Positions 11,951-23,306 of a stretch of 64,000 nt of DNA are shown here, piece after piece. A program made the position numbers and the translations under genes. The DNA is from Apteryx mantelli (Eukaryota > Chordata > Aves > Apterygiformes > Apterygidae). The stretch's first letter is position 1. Each line of letters begins with the position of its first letter. The stretch covers positions 84,981,268 to 85,045,267 of the forward strand of contig NC_089981.1 in the NCBI RefSeq assembly GCF_036417845.1, given 5' to 3'. Under the pieces are notes generated by a model that was given only the letters and a program-made list of their open reading frames with translations, was not told where the DNA came from and did not search any database.

Positions 11951-12540
11951 CCCGCTTATAACTTTGTGAGCAAAAAGGAAAAATAAATAGAGAACCAGAA
12001 GCCTTTGCACGACGCACAGGTCCTGCCCCGCTTACAGGTGTGGATAGATGCGAGGAAAGATCCCGGAGACTTTGCTGGTGCTGACTTCCCAGGCTGCTGC
12101 CAGCTCCCGGCGCCTCCTGGGGAGGGCTGGAGCCACGTCAATGTTTAACCGGCCTCGGTGGCCGGGGCCGAGCTGGGAAGGACGCAGCGGAGCGGTGGCA
12201 GCGAGCGGCCGCCGGCCTTGTCCCTGCGCTGCTGGGACGCTGCAGACGGGCAGCAGCCGAACCCAAAGAGGGGCTTTTCCTTTTCCACCGGAGGCCACAG
12301 CTCTGGAAAATGGGCCTGAGCTCCTCCAGGACGCGGCACAGGGTCACCAAGGTGGCCCCGGCGCGAGCCGGGGGCGACCTGCCCCTCTCGCCCTACGTCT
12401 CGGTCCCGCACTGGTTTTCCCACATGCCGCAAGAAGCATCGGAGCAGGAGAAAGCCACATTCCCAAGGCAGCTCCCGCCACTCCGGGAAACTGGGTACGG
12501 GAGAGCCACTGCAGGTAAGAGGGTCGTAACCTAGTTATTG
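11950..12540 (+). promoter_or_regulatory. CCDC198: CpG-rich region at CCDC198 exon 1 (putative promoter/5' UTR)
   Basis: GC content and CpG density are clearly raised, most strongly around 12150-12240 where CG dinucleotides occur every few bases, and the region spans the start codon at 12310. No convincing TATA box at a sensible distance is seen, so a CpG-type promoter is the simplest reading. The transcription start cannot be placed from sequence. An upstream ATG at 12048 opens a frame that overlaps the CCDC198 start out of frame. Confidence 0.45.
12310..12514 (+). CDS. CCDC198: CCDC198 exon 1 (start codon, myristoylation signal)
   Basis: The ATG at 12310 has A at -3 and G at +4, a strong initiation context. 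It encodes MGLSSSRTRHRVTKVAPA, then a weakly conserved stretch, and ends QLPPLRETGYGRATAG. Gly2 with Ser6 fits N-myristoyltransferase sites, and the following Arg/Lys residues could hold the protein at the inner membrane face. The donor follows GCAG (gtaaga) and leaves one base (G) that completes Gly69 with GG of exon 2. The middle of the exon (residues about 20-52) differs strongly from mammals, while the two ends are conserved. Confidence 0.9.
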
Positions 12541-15388
12541 CAAATAATAATTGCAATTAATAATAAGTAAATAGCAATTGCAAGGGGAGCAGCTGGTGGT
12601 TTGCCCTTGGTGGTACATTGGTCCTTGCTCAGAGAGGACGCCTGGAGAAAGCCACCGGGAAGGAGCTGCAGGGTCACTCGGTGCAGCGGGGGTTGCACCT
12701 AGGTGTGTGCACATGCCTTTCCGCGTTCATATCTTTTTGCCATTTCCAGCTAGTTTCAGCTTTGGAAAAAAATCCATTTTTTTCCCCTCCCCTTGCAACT
12801 TGTTTTGGGAAACTCTCTCAGTCAGCAGAGCCCAGGTCACACACTGCCGACACGAGTCGCCCTTCCGTAAATAACCCCACTTCGATAGCATTAAATCCAT
12901 ATACAGCGACCACAGGCTGCGTCCAAATGAGCATGCACACAGCAGCTCCTTAACTCATTATACATCTGTCCTGCGTACGTGCTACCATTGGGCATATCTA
13001 TATAATTACCTTAATTATAATTAGATCCTGGGGAAGACATTCAGCAGGCAAAATTCAGCTCCATCATAAATAATACCCGTGTCTTGCACAGGGCTAATTT
13101 TGTAAGCCAAGAGGCAGAGGAACGCAAATGCAACAACTGCGTATGTTCTCCCACGAGTGCCGGCACCGAGAGCCTTTCCCATGACTGGCCGCAGCCTTTC
13201 ATAGCGGTTTTTAAATTCACTATATGCCCAGAAATGAGAAAGAAGGTATGCGACAGCTAGCGAAAGCTGGTGTGCAACTCTGTGACGAGCGAGATGATGA
13301 GCAATGGCTCCCCCCAGCCACGTTCAATAAATCTAGAGTGAAACCTCCGTGCATGTCGATGAGGCTGCTCGCTTGAAGGATAATGCAGATGGATCGGGAT
13401 TTGCAGGCTTAGCGCTCCTCCTTCCCTCTTTTCCATTTCTAAAAGTGAGTTTCAGATAGAAACCAAGCACTGTTTAGCATTGCCGGACATTTCCTCTTCC
13501 GTACGGTCTACGGAGAGACATCGGGAGCCCGGGAAAGCAAACGCGCCTCTAGCAGGACAGCAGTCATGTCCCTGAGCGGAGGCCTGGGGCAAATGCTGAT
13601 CAGCGCTGGGTACGCGACCTGGCGCTGCATGACAGCGAGAGCAATCAGATATTCCCATTCTGGACATCGGTAACCACTGGGCATTTATCAAATGCTTATG
13701 AAAACGTATTTTTTTATTTGAAAATTATTTTAAAACCCTCAGTAAGTGTCATTTCCTATTACACACTTCATTTGCAGAAACGAGCATGCTCAAGAGCACT
13801 TGAGCAACGCATTAGCTCGAGCTGCTGCCTAAATAAGCAAAGCCTCCCAGAGAAGGGGTCTTATTTAGTTTACGAGGCTTCCTTTGGGCTGGCGTTAAAC
13901 TCCCCGCTCACCAGTGGAGAAAATCAGCTATTAGAGTGCAAGGTTAAAAAAAGAAATCGCCAAAACGCCTCCAGCTCGGACCTCACTCTCTTGCCACGCT
14001 GCCTCCTCACCAAGCGCTGTCTCCTTGCACAGCGCTTGGCGAGGAGGCAGCGTGGCGAGAGCTGAATTTTTTCCTCCCGAGACGTCACCCGCGCTGGAAT
14101 TTCTCCTTTCAGGCGTCCCCCGCTCAGTAGTTAATCATTGCACAGGTGCTCAGCAGAGCGAAGCAAATCATTTCTCAGGTGAACTCAGCCGCACTTGCGA
14201 GGGGATCGCGGTGTCCTCATGGCTGGGAGCTGCTGGAGTCGCCCCTATACTGGGTTCGCCCCTATAAGATGACCTCCCATTTTTATAACTAGGAAGTTGG
14301 ACCTCAACTATAACGTAAGATCCTTTCCTGGGTCTTCCTATGCCATTCCCCAGCCTTCGTCCCCAATTCCTGTTTTTTCCTCCCCAGTCCTTTCTCATGC
14401 TCCACACTGGAGCAGCCGGCTCAGGGCAGGTTAGGCTTCAGTCACATATGAGCAGCTACACATAACCACGCATGTAAAACAGGATTCAAATGCAACAGGA
14501 CAGCTTTTGGGGAGGGAGGAGGAACAGAAAAATGTCTATAAAAACAAATACTTCATGCACACGCGAGTGTTCATCTGTGCAAGAACAGCAGCAGCGTCCA
14601 CCTGGAGAGCAATAGCTAAGAACAGATCTGAGCTAATGCTCGCATTCAGACCTTAGTTAAAACACTGCTTTAATGACAGGTATGGTGATCGCTGTTTGGT
14701 AGCACGTCCTCCCTGTGCATGTATTTTGGGCTGGTTTCCAAAGAAGAGGGCTCGTGACTGTGCTGTTTGCATGTCGGCACTTCCCTCACCAACTCCTGAG
14801 CCTACCGGCTGGCTGTAGCCCAGGTCTGCCAGGGTCAGTAGAAGAGTTAAAGACATTTCTATAGGGTGCCTTAAAAATAAATAAGGTCTCAGAGACTGAG
14901 CAGCAAAAAGAGACCCAAACTGCTGTCCATTCCCCACTTTATAAGGCCAAGCGTGAGCTCAGCCAACAAATGCGGCCAGGAACCAGCCAAACATGCAGTT
15001 TTCTTGGCCAACGGATGGTCAAAGGCCCTGGGGGAGAGCAGGGAGGACAACAGGATGCCAGAGGAGGGACTGACGTAGCTGGGAAGCTGCAGGAGGTGTG
15101 GAGGGTGGTTATTCTGCCATACAGGGTGCAGGAGGGGCTGAAGAAGGAAGCAAGAGGTACATGGTGGACCTAAGTTCATTAGAAAGTGCAGGCACGGATC
15201 CAGCCACACTCTATTTCTGCTGCTAATAGAACAATTTATATCATGAGTTCCTGGAGCACAGCAAGAGAGACTTCACCAGGACAGGCCAAACAAGAGCTAG
15301 GCCGGAAAATATTGCAGAATACCACCTAGGAGCCGATGATCACGCCAAAGTAACCTCACCCATTTCTTCTCCTTTTCTAATCCCCAAG
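12515..15388 (+). other. CCDC198: CCDC198 intron 1
   Basis: The intron is bounded by gtaaga and a pyrimidine-rich tract ending ccccaag. It is mostly unique sequence with moderate CpG. Its notable element is the long near-perfect inverted repeat at 13988-14061, listed separately. Other ORFs look like chance. Confidence 0.75.
13988..14061. repeat. Near-perfect 33-bp inverted repeat with 8-nt spacer (hairpin)
   Basis: The left arm 13988-14020 (CTCTTGCCACGCTGCC...AAGCGCTGT) is the reverse complement of the right arm 14029-14061 (ACAGCGCTTGG...GGCGAGAG) at 31 of 33 positions. One mismatch is a T/G wobble and the other an A/C pair. The spacer at 14021-14028 is CTCCTTGC. The stem is GC-rich with several CpGs. 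As RNA from either strand it would form a very stable hairpin of pre-miRNA-like size. I recognise no known miRNA in it. It could equally be a recent inverted duplication or a transposon relic. Confidence 0.95.
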
Positions 15389-15471
15389 GGCCCAGACCCC
15401 TTTCTTTCAACACCATGCTGGAAAAGGGAGACACCAGCATCATTAAGCAGCACCCACCTCGGAGACCTCAA
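15389..15471 (+). CDS. CCDC198: CCDC198 exon 2
   Basis: This is an 83-nt exon (two bases completing Gly69, then 27 codons) encoding PRPLSFNTMLEKGDTS and IIKQHPPRRPQ. The acceptor is ttctaatccccaag and the donor is CCTCAA before gtaaga, phase 0. The S-I-I-K-x-H-P-P-x-R segment is one of the best conserved parts of the family. The spacing from the YGR motif of exon 1 equals the human spacing, with no insertion or deletion across the junction. The exon is too short to be noticed as an ORF on its own. Confidence 0.85.
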
Positions 15472-18400
15472 GTAAGATGAGTTTGAAAAGCCTCCCGCGG
15501 CGTTGCACCGAGCGACCCGGCCCCTCGACCCATAGACACACACTGTCACAGCACGCTGCTAAAGCACCACGACAGGGAAGCAGCTATCCTGCAGCAGCGC
15601 AAGTGGGATGCCTTAATCTTGTAGGCCATCACCCCTAAAGGAGGGTTATCAACAGCCCAAGCTCAAGTTGACTGTTTTCCCAAGGCAGAGCAGATAGGTT
15701 GACTGCAGAGGTGTTACTTTTGGTTTATTAGCTTAAGGGAAAGGAGGCCGTCTTTAAGATCAGCCAAAGAGCAGCCAACACAACAACACACTGCCTTTGC
15801 CTGCCTCCATGTATATAAGACTCCTGTACTGATGTTTTTCTGCAATAAAAGCCCTGAGCAAGGCTCAGGCCTCAGAACACCCCCATCAAATGCTTGCAGT
15901 ACTAAGCTGGAGCTGTATAGTTCTTGTAACAAAGCAGGTCCTCTAAAAAACAAAGGGAAGAGAAAGCTTTTTTTCTTACACTCTACCTGCATTTTCTCTG
16001 CCTCTCCACACCCTCCTGAGCCAACCATCACCACCTTTCAAACTCTCCATCTCTTCTGCTCTTACCTGCTCACCATTTAAGGCACAAAGATGCTTGGCTG
16101 AGGTTGACTTCCTTCACCTTTCCCACCCATGCAAGCCTGTGCCCAGCTCAAGAGGCTCCTTCCCTTCTCCTGCAGTCAGAGCAACCCTTTGCCTTGCAGA
16201 CCCTTTTCTCACCCCCATCATCAGCAGGAGCTTTGCAGCTGCCTGCAGTTGCCCTTCCCCAGTACTGACACCCAATTTCACATACCCCTTCCCAGACCCT
16301 TTCTGTAGCCCCACACCTTCCAGCTCAAGGAAGCACTCAGCTGCTAAAAATAACAACCCACACTCTCGTTTGGGCAGGACTTTCAATTAGCAATTAAGGG
16401 CCAATATCACACCTGCTGCCCAAGCTGACCCTGCTCATTCTGCATTGAGGAGTGTAGGGCCATGTGAGCCCCAGGGCCCCACCAGCCACTTATTAGGGGC
16501 CCCAGGGAGTCCCCAGCTGGCATTGGTCAGGGAGAAGCAGAGGAAAATGCTCTTCTCTGGCTCTTTAACTCATGAAATATGTGTATGTGCTGCAGCTGCC
16601 CATGACCTTCTTCTGCAGCCCGCTGGTAGGCAACTGAGTGCAGATTAGAGCAGCCTTGAGGAAAGCACTGCTTTTCACTCCATGTGATGAACACGTGCTT
16701 CGTGTCGGTCCCCGGCTTTGGGGCTGGGTAATGAAGGGTTTTGCTCGGAGCATATTGTTCTTCCAATTAATTCCTTAACTGACTGAACAGTAGCTGTTCC
16801 TCCTTCACTGTTCCCAGAAAAGTCAAACCCTGGAGAAATTATACTTCCTTCCAAAACAACATCCCCCTATAGCTGATTTCTCATGGGTATCCCTCAGCAG
16901 TGGTGTGAGTCTCTGAAACCCCTATCGTGCTAACACTGGTTATCTCCATTCTCAGCCAGCTGTGTTATATATGGTTTCCCTGCAATCCGAATATTCGGGG
17001 ACAAACTCTTTGCATGTGTAACACAACAGCAAACCAGCTGAACCGGGAATACTTTGCTCAAACACTCCTTTCTGTGATTAAAATGCCAATCATCTGGCGC
17101 ATGGGATCTGGTCTTTTTAACATAATGAAGAAGATCAGAACCACCAGACGGGGCCAGTTAAGATCCCTCCACTGCTGCCTGTAGTTCTGGCCAACACTAG
17201 CAGCTTCAGAGAGCAAGTAAGGACATCAAATATTGAGTAAAGTGCCTCTCTATTAGGCGAGAGGATGAGACAGCAGCACCTGTAATGAGTCTAGCTACAC
17301 CCTGTAAATAGTCACATGTAATCAGAGCCTCATTTAAAAATCTGTTATCAACATGTAATTTTTAGTCATTGATCTTTTTTTCTATTACAACTCTATTTGT
17401 GTATTATTAATATACTGATACTATTCGTTCCGGGACAAGGACACTATTAATCCTACCCTGAGCTTCTTCCATTGTCATTAGATAGCGCAAACCACATCGA
17501 CAAAAGCCATTTGCCCTGGGGGAATATCTTCAAAGATAGTGCGGAGCTGGAAGACCGTGTCCTCTTCAAGGACTGTCAGAGGGTTTCAGTCACGGAGTAT
17601 TTCCAGAGAAAAGCCCTGTGAGACTCACAAGGAAGAAGGGGGAAAAAAAAAAGCTGATTTTCCAGCCTGCGACGCAAGTGAACTTTAGCCGGAAGCCTGA
17701 ACTTCTCTCTCCCGGCAGCTGCAGCGAGATCGGCCGATAGGCGAGGCAGGGGATGCGCTTGGCCTTAGCCGGCCACGGTTCCTGCCTCCCTGGCATCTGG
17801 GAGTGATGTGCAACCGGGACTGCAATTTGTAGGGGCACATGCTGCCATCTAGTGTCATTTCTTAAATGAGCAGAATTTCTAATTCAGGAGGGTTTTTTTG
17901 GTGCTAAAAGACTAAAGAACATAGCTGGCTCTGTGTAAACTTCCTACTAGCCGAGACTGGAAAGAAGAGGACAGTGGGGATGCTGGCTGGGTAGTCCTGA
18001 GAGGAAAGCACTGGGATGAAATTTGGGAAACCGTCATTTTTTTTTTTTCCTGGCTCTTGGTTCACTGAGTCTCTATTGGCTGCAACCTAGGGAAGATGGT
18101 GAGTGTGGCCCTCAGGGCAGTGCAGCACAGGACAGCCCGTGCTCTGTACTTTCCACCCAGAGCATGGGTCCTGTGGCAGGTGTCTCTGCCCATAATATGG
18201 AGCTGTTAATAATTTGGGCTGGACTCGGGTTGGACGGCGAAGTCCTCAGGGCAGTGACCATTTCTCGTGGTGCATTTGAAGAGTCCCTGGCACATGGCAG
18301 CCTTGAGCATGCCTGGTGCCTTCGGGGCCAGCGCAGCATTAGTGCCACTTCCCACCCAGCAGAGAATTAAGAAGAATTAAAAGTTGAGATCTTATGAATT

Positions 18401-20745
18401 GTGAGGAGAAACTGGCAAATTCGGCACCTTTTTAGCACAACACTTACATTGAATGTACCAGCCCCTGTTCCTCGGAACTGAGGAAGAACCCAAGTGAAGC
18501 CTGTATCTTCACCCATAGCTCTGGATGCATTTGTGGTCAGGACTTAGCTTGCTTTGCCCCGAGCTGTATCTCTAAATCTTGTTCTGCACCCCTTCCTTCC
18601 AGGTTCTCATAGAAATGACCCTCCATGCTCTTCCCTTCTCCAAAGCACATTAAAGTCCCTCTGTTGGGCTCTCCACGCATTCCCCCAGGAGCTTTTCTCC
18701 TGGGCAGCAGATGTGTTTTTCCTCGGCTGGAAGCTCTTGTGGCTTCAGCTGCCAACTTCCCCAGAGGAGCTTCGCTGCTTCTTACAGCTATTTCAGGCAA
18801 AGGGCTGTGCATCCTCGTCTTCGTTGCAGTTTCTGTGAGGTGTAGCAGGAAATTCAATGATGTCGGTTTGGTGTGCAGCAGCACAGGAGTGCACCAGGCA
18901 CTGGCACCAGTGGGGATGGAGATCTCATGGTGGAGCCACGGGACTAGTTTGTCGCTGCTGGCAGTTACACACTGCAGATGCTCGCGGGAGGAAGCTTGCA
19001 GTATTTGGCATTTGTGAGTGGGTGTCACGCTGACTTGACTAACACCTCCTGGATCAATCCCAGGACTTGATCCCGGGAAGGACATATAATTAATAAAAAT
19101 AAAAGACCTTAGCTCATATTAGGTGCAAAACCCAACCAAAAGACTTTAACAAGGGGGAAGAAGCTGAAATAGAAATAGTGCATGAGCTGCACTGACTCTG
19201 CAGCGTAAGAGTTCAGCCTGGAGAGGAGGGCGTAGGCAAACATTTGCTCTGCAAACCGCTAAGCTACTGGAAAATGCTCCTTTGCCTTTGCTGCCGCTCC
19301 TCTGCTGAAGGTTTCCAGGCCCACCTCTTTGCTGGCAGAGCTGTTTGCAGTGGTAGGCAGGTCCGTTTAAATGGTCTAAACTGGCAGCTGAAGTGGGAAT
19401 GTGCTGCTTTGGACTCAGCCAAACCAGGGAGCGTTCGCACGAGTGGCTCTGCTGGCAGAGACGTGGGACTGTCCCCGCTCATGGGACGTGATGAGACGCT
19501 GAGGGCAGAGCTCCCTATCGCCCAGCCATGCCACACATGCAGCAAAGAAAATGACCCTTCCTCATCGGCTTAAGACACCAGCTCTGAAGTGGCATAATGA
19601 TATGCCTGAAAAGTCATCCCAGAACTAAAGTCCATAGGAAACCTAGGGGAATTTCCTGCTGGTGCCAGGGGGCTTTGGACTGGGCCTCTTCTGCTTTCCC
19701 GGGGTTGGTGTACCCACAAAACGGTGCTGAGTTTGGCTTCCCCTCTGGCATTCCTTCTCTGCTTGCTTTATGTGATGCTGCTGGCTTTTTTTTAACTGCA
19801 TTGTTGCATTTATTTATAGGATGCTCAAACATTACAGCTCAGGCTTTGGCAGCAATTGGGTCCGTACGGCTAAAGGAGAGGACATTCTTGTGAATGTCTC
19901 AAGGGGTTAATGTCCCACATAAAGTGTAAAAGTCAGGTCTTCTTCTCAATGAAGCTCTTGATGATGCTCCACTTAATTTTATGGAAGCCACACTGAGCTC
20001 CCATCCTAGAAGGGAAAACCAGCAATACCAAGCCAAGGAGTAATCCAGTATCATCTGGTAGTCTGGCATAATTTAAGGAGATATTTTAGTTCCTTATAAT
20101 TGCAATCCAGACTGCTCAGAGCAGTCTGTAAAGCAATCCTCTGCCTGCCTCCATTAGCCACCTGGAAGAGCACTTCACACCATGAGCAGTCTCTGCAGGG
20201 TAGGGTATTGCTCAGGCTAACGTATGGGAGATGGGTTGGACAGATGGGCAGTGCTCTGGGTCTCAGGTAGCCTCAGATGACCTGGCAGGAGATTGTATAT
20301 AATGTAATTCATTACGTTATGATATGTCTCCGTGCTTCAGTTTCCAATTACATGTCGTATTTGTCTTGTCAGCTCCAACGTGAAGCTCTCCAAGCTGGGG
20401 TTTGTCTTCACTGTGGTCTTGGCTGGAGCCTTAGGCACTGTTATGGCAAAAAGAAGAATACCTATAGGGATGAAGCCCAAAGGAAGAGCACAAATTTCAG
20501 CTAGGCTTTTGCCACTTTGACTCTAAAGCAGGAGATTCTCTCAGTTTTATCCCTCTGTGAAGCACATATCAGGAGAAGTCTATCTCTCTGAGTGCTCATT
20601 AAAGATGCCAATCTCCCTTCCACATCCCCAGCAGCTGGGCCAGATTGGAACTGGAAAATTGTTAAGGTAGTTTAATATCGGGTTCTCGTGTTTTATGATT
20701 GTGGGGAATGAGGAATGCTGAACATTATAAATATTGGACTTGTAG
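15472..20745 (+). other. CCDC198: CCDC198 intron 2
   Basis: A 5.3-kb intron bounded by gtaaga and ggacttgtag. It holds a poly-T run (18037-18049) and short A-runs. An ORF of 182 codons on the minus strand at 18537-19085 shows nothing recognisable. A pseudo-exon-like segment at 17124-17214 was considered and rejected. Confidence 0.75.
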
Positions 20746-20823
20746 AAGCTTGAACCTGCGGGCCTTCTCGCTGCTGAAAAGCTCCTGAGTCAGCAAGACA
20801 CGGCAGCAACTCCAAAAGCGAAG
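20746..20823 (+). CDS. CCDC198: CCDC198 exon 3
   Basis: This exon has 26 codons and is in phase 0 at both ends. It encodes KLEPAGLLAAEKLLSQ and ends QDTAATPKAK. The acceptor is atattggacttgtag and the donor is GCGAAG before gtgagc. Identification rests on matching landmarks in the right order: KLEP at the start, LLSQ in the middle and KAK at the end, as in the mammalian protein. The exon is about four codons shorter than the human one, with the loss in the LPRVITSG-like part. The polypyrimidine tract is weak, so inclusion may be variable. Confidence 0.78.
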
Positions 20824-22102
20824 GTGAGCGTTCAGCTGAAGGGAAAATGCTGGGGAAACTGGCACGTTCCCACCAACCGCATGTAGCTTCCCGTGTCACG
20901 ACTGCTTTAATCACTTCGAGGGCTGATCTGAGAGCTGGCAGCAGCGAATGTGGTGAGATTCTCCCACCGCTCGCGGTGGGTTTTTGCTCTGCAGCCAGCT
21001 CATCCGTGCAGGTTGCTGGGGCGGGCCGTGGGCAGTGGCTGGTCTGCAGCTCACGGACACCCATCCCTCGTGGTCCTGCAGCCTTGCTGTGAAGTTGGTG
21101 CCGTCACACCACACGAAATGAGAGCAGAGCTTGGTGGTTTGCACCAGCTGTGCTCTCATCCTGGGCTGGGCCCAAGAACCAGCTAAAAAAAAAATGGGAT
21201 GTGGGTGAAAGGATATAAAGCCAAGTGGTAAGTTTTTCACTTATGATGAATTCTAGGGGCTTGAGGGCTTTTTTTAGGAGCAAACTCTGGAAGCTAAACT
21301 TTCTTGGGGATGAACAGGACTCATTTTAGTCCATCAGCCTACACAAACTGAAGGTGATGACACAGGGATCACCTCTAATCCCGAGCAAAAAGATCAGCTG
21401 GGCCATCTCCACCAGGGTCGAGAGGGCCAGCTCTCCCACAGTGCTCCCTAATCCTGGGAGTCTGTTTGTGAACCTCCAGCGTGAGACACTTGGGCATGAA
21501 ATTTCCCTTGATGATGAGGACTTGGTGAGTCAGGACCTTTAAAATCTTTGAGAATAAAGGTCTTAGGACCTCTTTTTTAAAACAGCTGAGCAATTTGAAC
21601 ACCCGTCACTTGCAGTCAGCTTCCAGCGGGGAGAAGCCTGCATTTGCTGTGTGCCATTAACACCTCCTCTGTGCTGGGAGGAGATGACGCTGGAGTTAGA
21701 GTTGCTCTCCGACTGAACTATTTTTTTATACGTTTAGTGACTTACTTGGTTAGTGATGCTGCTGGTCCTTGTATGGATGCAGAACCCTTTGCACACAAAG
21801 CTTTCGCTATGTCTATTCAGACGTCCAACAGTCTGCTGAAAACTGAGGCTGCATTTTGAACCCTTTAACATTGCCTTAACGAAGGCTGAGAGTCTCCATA
21901 ATATCCCCAGAGCTGCAAGATAAACTGCAAGTACTGTGACCACTTGTCATAAATTGCTGCAAGTTGGCTGCTCGGGAAAATGCTCAGTGCCTTTATCCAG
22001 AGAGTGCCTGAGGGACAAGCAGTGGGTTTGAGAGCTGCTGGCTGATTCTTTTTGCTTTGGAAAATGCAGGTGTATTTATTTATGTGTGTATATACCTTAT
22101 AG
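20824..22102 (+). other. CCDC198: CCDC198 intron 3
   Basis: The intron is bounded by gtgagc and taccttatag. It contains only short runs and chance ORFs; nothing in it could be recognised. Confidence 0.75.
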
Positions 22103-22201
22103 GCTCTGGAGAAGAGGGGGCAAACCCTGAAGCACGTCCCTGGCAGACGGCAGCACTTACACAAGCTGCAGATGCTGGACTTGAACCGCAGGCGCCGAGA
22201 G
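22103..22201 (+). CDS. CCDC198: CCDC198 exon 4 (basic coiled-coil-like segment)
   Basis: This exon has 33 codons and is in phase 0, encoding ALEKRGQTLKHVPGRRQ and HLHKLQMLDLNRRRRE. The heptad-like spacing of L, M and L residues in the second half, with flanking charges, suggests a coiled coil continuing into exon 5. The motif R-Q-x-L-H-K-x-Q-x-L matches the family. The acceptor is atataccttatag and the donor is GAGAG before gtaagg. Confidence 0.9.
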
Positions 22202-23143
22202 GTAAGGCTGAGACCTGGGGGAGAGGACGCTTGCCTGAGTCTTTCCTTTTCTAACGGGTATTTGCCCCTCGCCCTCAAACACAGACAGGGAGGTGGAAAC
22301 CATTTGCTTCTGCCTCACTTCTCTGTGCAACGATGTCCACACGGGTGACCATGAACTGATTTTGCTTCCTCCTAAAAGTCATTTTGCTGGCACTGCCAGC
22401 AAAACACCCCGCTCCTGTTTTTGGAAAGAGCACCTGAAGCTTTCCTGGTTGCTCAGGTAGACATGAGGTAAAGAGCACCCTCAGGACCCCAGGTCCCTCC
22501 TGGTGGCCAGCCACGAGAGTGGCTGATACATTCACACTTTCCCCCTTAGTTGTGGAAGACCCAGGTCCTATAAGAAATGAAGTTACCCAGAGGCAAGAAA
22601 GGAAATGCTGGGAACTGCAATCATGGGTTCTGGTCCTCGCTCTGTTAATGACCTGGACCAAGTCCATGCAGCTCCCCGTGCCTCAGGCCCCAGCTGGAAA
22701 TGCGGACCCCGATGCAGCTTTCCTTCCTGAAGCGCTGGGAGACCTGCAGGTGACAGGTGCTATGCAGGCACTGCATGACGTGATGGGAGACAAGCAAATA
22801 CCCACCTGCAGGCTTCTTTGTATTTCTTTTTCAATTCAACTGTCACTGGGCCATGGAGCAGTTGAACTCAGTAATTTTTTTCTGCCCTAGGAAAAGTTCA
22901 GTAATTATTTTTGATTTTTCAAAGCTTTACCCTCATTTGATGGTTGCCCATGGAGAAACCTAAAAACTCAGTCCAGGTCATGTTCTGTCATGTACCTAAT
23001 TTGGCAGATATGATTTGCCCTGGTTAAACTACTCAACTGCATAATTATTTTCAGCACCAGCCCCCTAATGATATGCTGTGTTGAGCTGTTAAAACGTGTT
23101 TGCTCCTCTGTTGCTTGTGTTGATGACTCATTTGCAAACCCAG
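22202..23143 (+). other. CCDC198: CCDC198 intron 4
   Basis: The intron is bounded by gtaagg and gcaaacccag. It includes a degraded MIR-like SINE (about 22610-22770), listed separately. The rest is unique sequence. Confidence 0.75.
22610..22770 (+). mobile_element. Degraded MIR-like SINE
   Basis: The order of words follows the MIR consensus: a GGGTTCTGGTCC-type start, CTCGCTCTGTTAATGACCTGG, CAAGTCCATGCAGCTCCC, CGTGCCTCAGGCCCCAGCTG and later GGTGCTATGCAGGCACTGCA. The match is partial and from memory. Borders are approximate. Confidence 0.5.
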
Positions 23144-23306
23144 GCTGAGCTGAAGAGAAATCTCCACAGGGAGGCAAAAATCAATAAACAAAAAATCAAG
23201 GAATTCAACCCGAAGAAAGTCCTTGGCAATCTCCAGAGAAGCAACAGCTCCGAAAGCCAAGACCTCACCCCTGCTGAGCACAATCAGACTTTTAATGGAG
23301 ACTGTG
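23144..23306 (+). CDS. CCDC198: CCDC198 exon 5
   Basis: This exon has 54 codons plus one base. It encodes AELKRNLHREAKINKQ, then a lysine/asparagine-rich stretch, and ends TPAEHNQTFNGDC. The first 16 residues continue the coiled-coil-like helix and match the mammalian ELKKSLHGEARINKQ type segment; the remainder is poorly conserved and probably disordered. The acceptor is gcaaacccag and the donor is TGTG before gtaagt. The leftover G completes Gly210 with GA of the last exon. Confidence 0.92.

Noticed and set aside
12138-12556. Several minus-strand ORFs opposite CCDC198 exon 1
   Set aside because: CpG-rich sequence lacks stop codons; the conserved protein is on the plus strand.
14239-14266. 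Word TCGCCCCTATA repeated twice 17 bases apart
   Set aside because: Short, with no larger repeat unit around it; most likely coincidence.
17124-17214. Open frame ending at a gtaagg donor, with KIPPLLPVVLANTSSFREQ, considered as CCDC198 exon 3
   Set aside because: It has no good acceptor and only vague similarity. The segment at 20746-20823 matches the family landmarks KLEP, LLSQ and KAK with correct phase.
18537-19085. 182-codon minus-strand ORF
   Set aside because: It lies within a CCDC198 intron, with plus-strand frames open over the same bases. No protein-like features.
20332-20520. Hydrophobic small ORF containing LGFVFTVVLAGALGTVMAK
   Set aside because: It looks membrane-like, but no family is recognised, it has no conserved context, and the hydrophobic part is too short for a convincing gene. 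Chance within CCDC198 intron 2.
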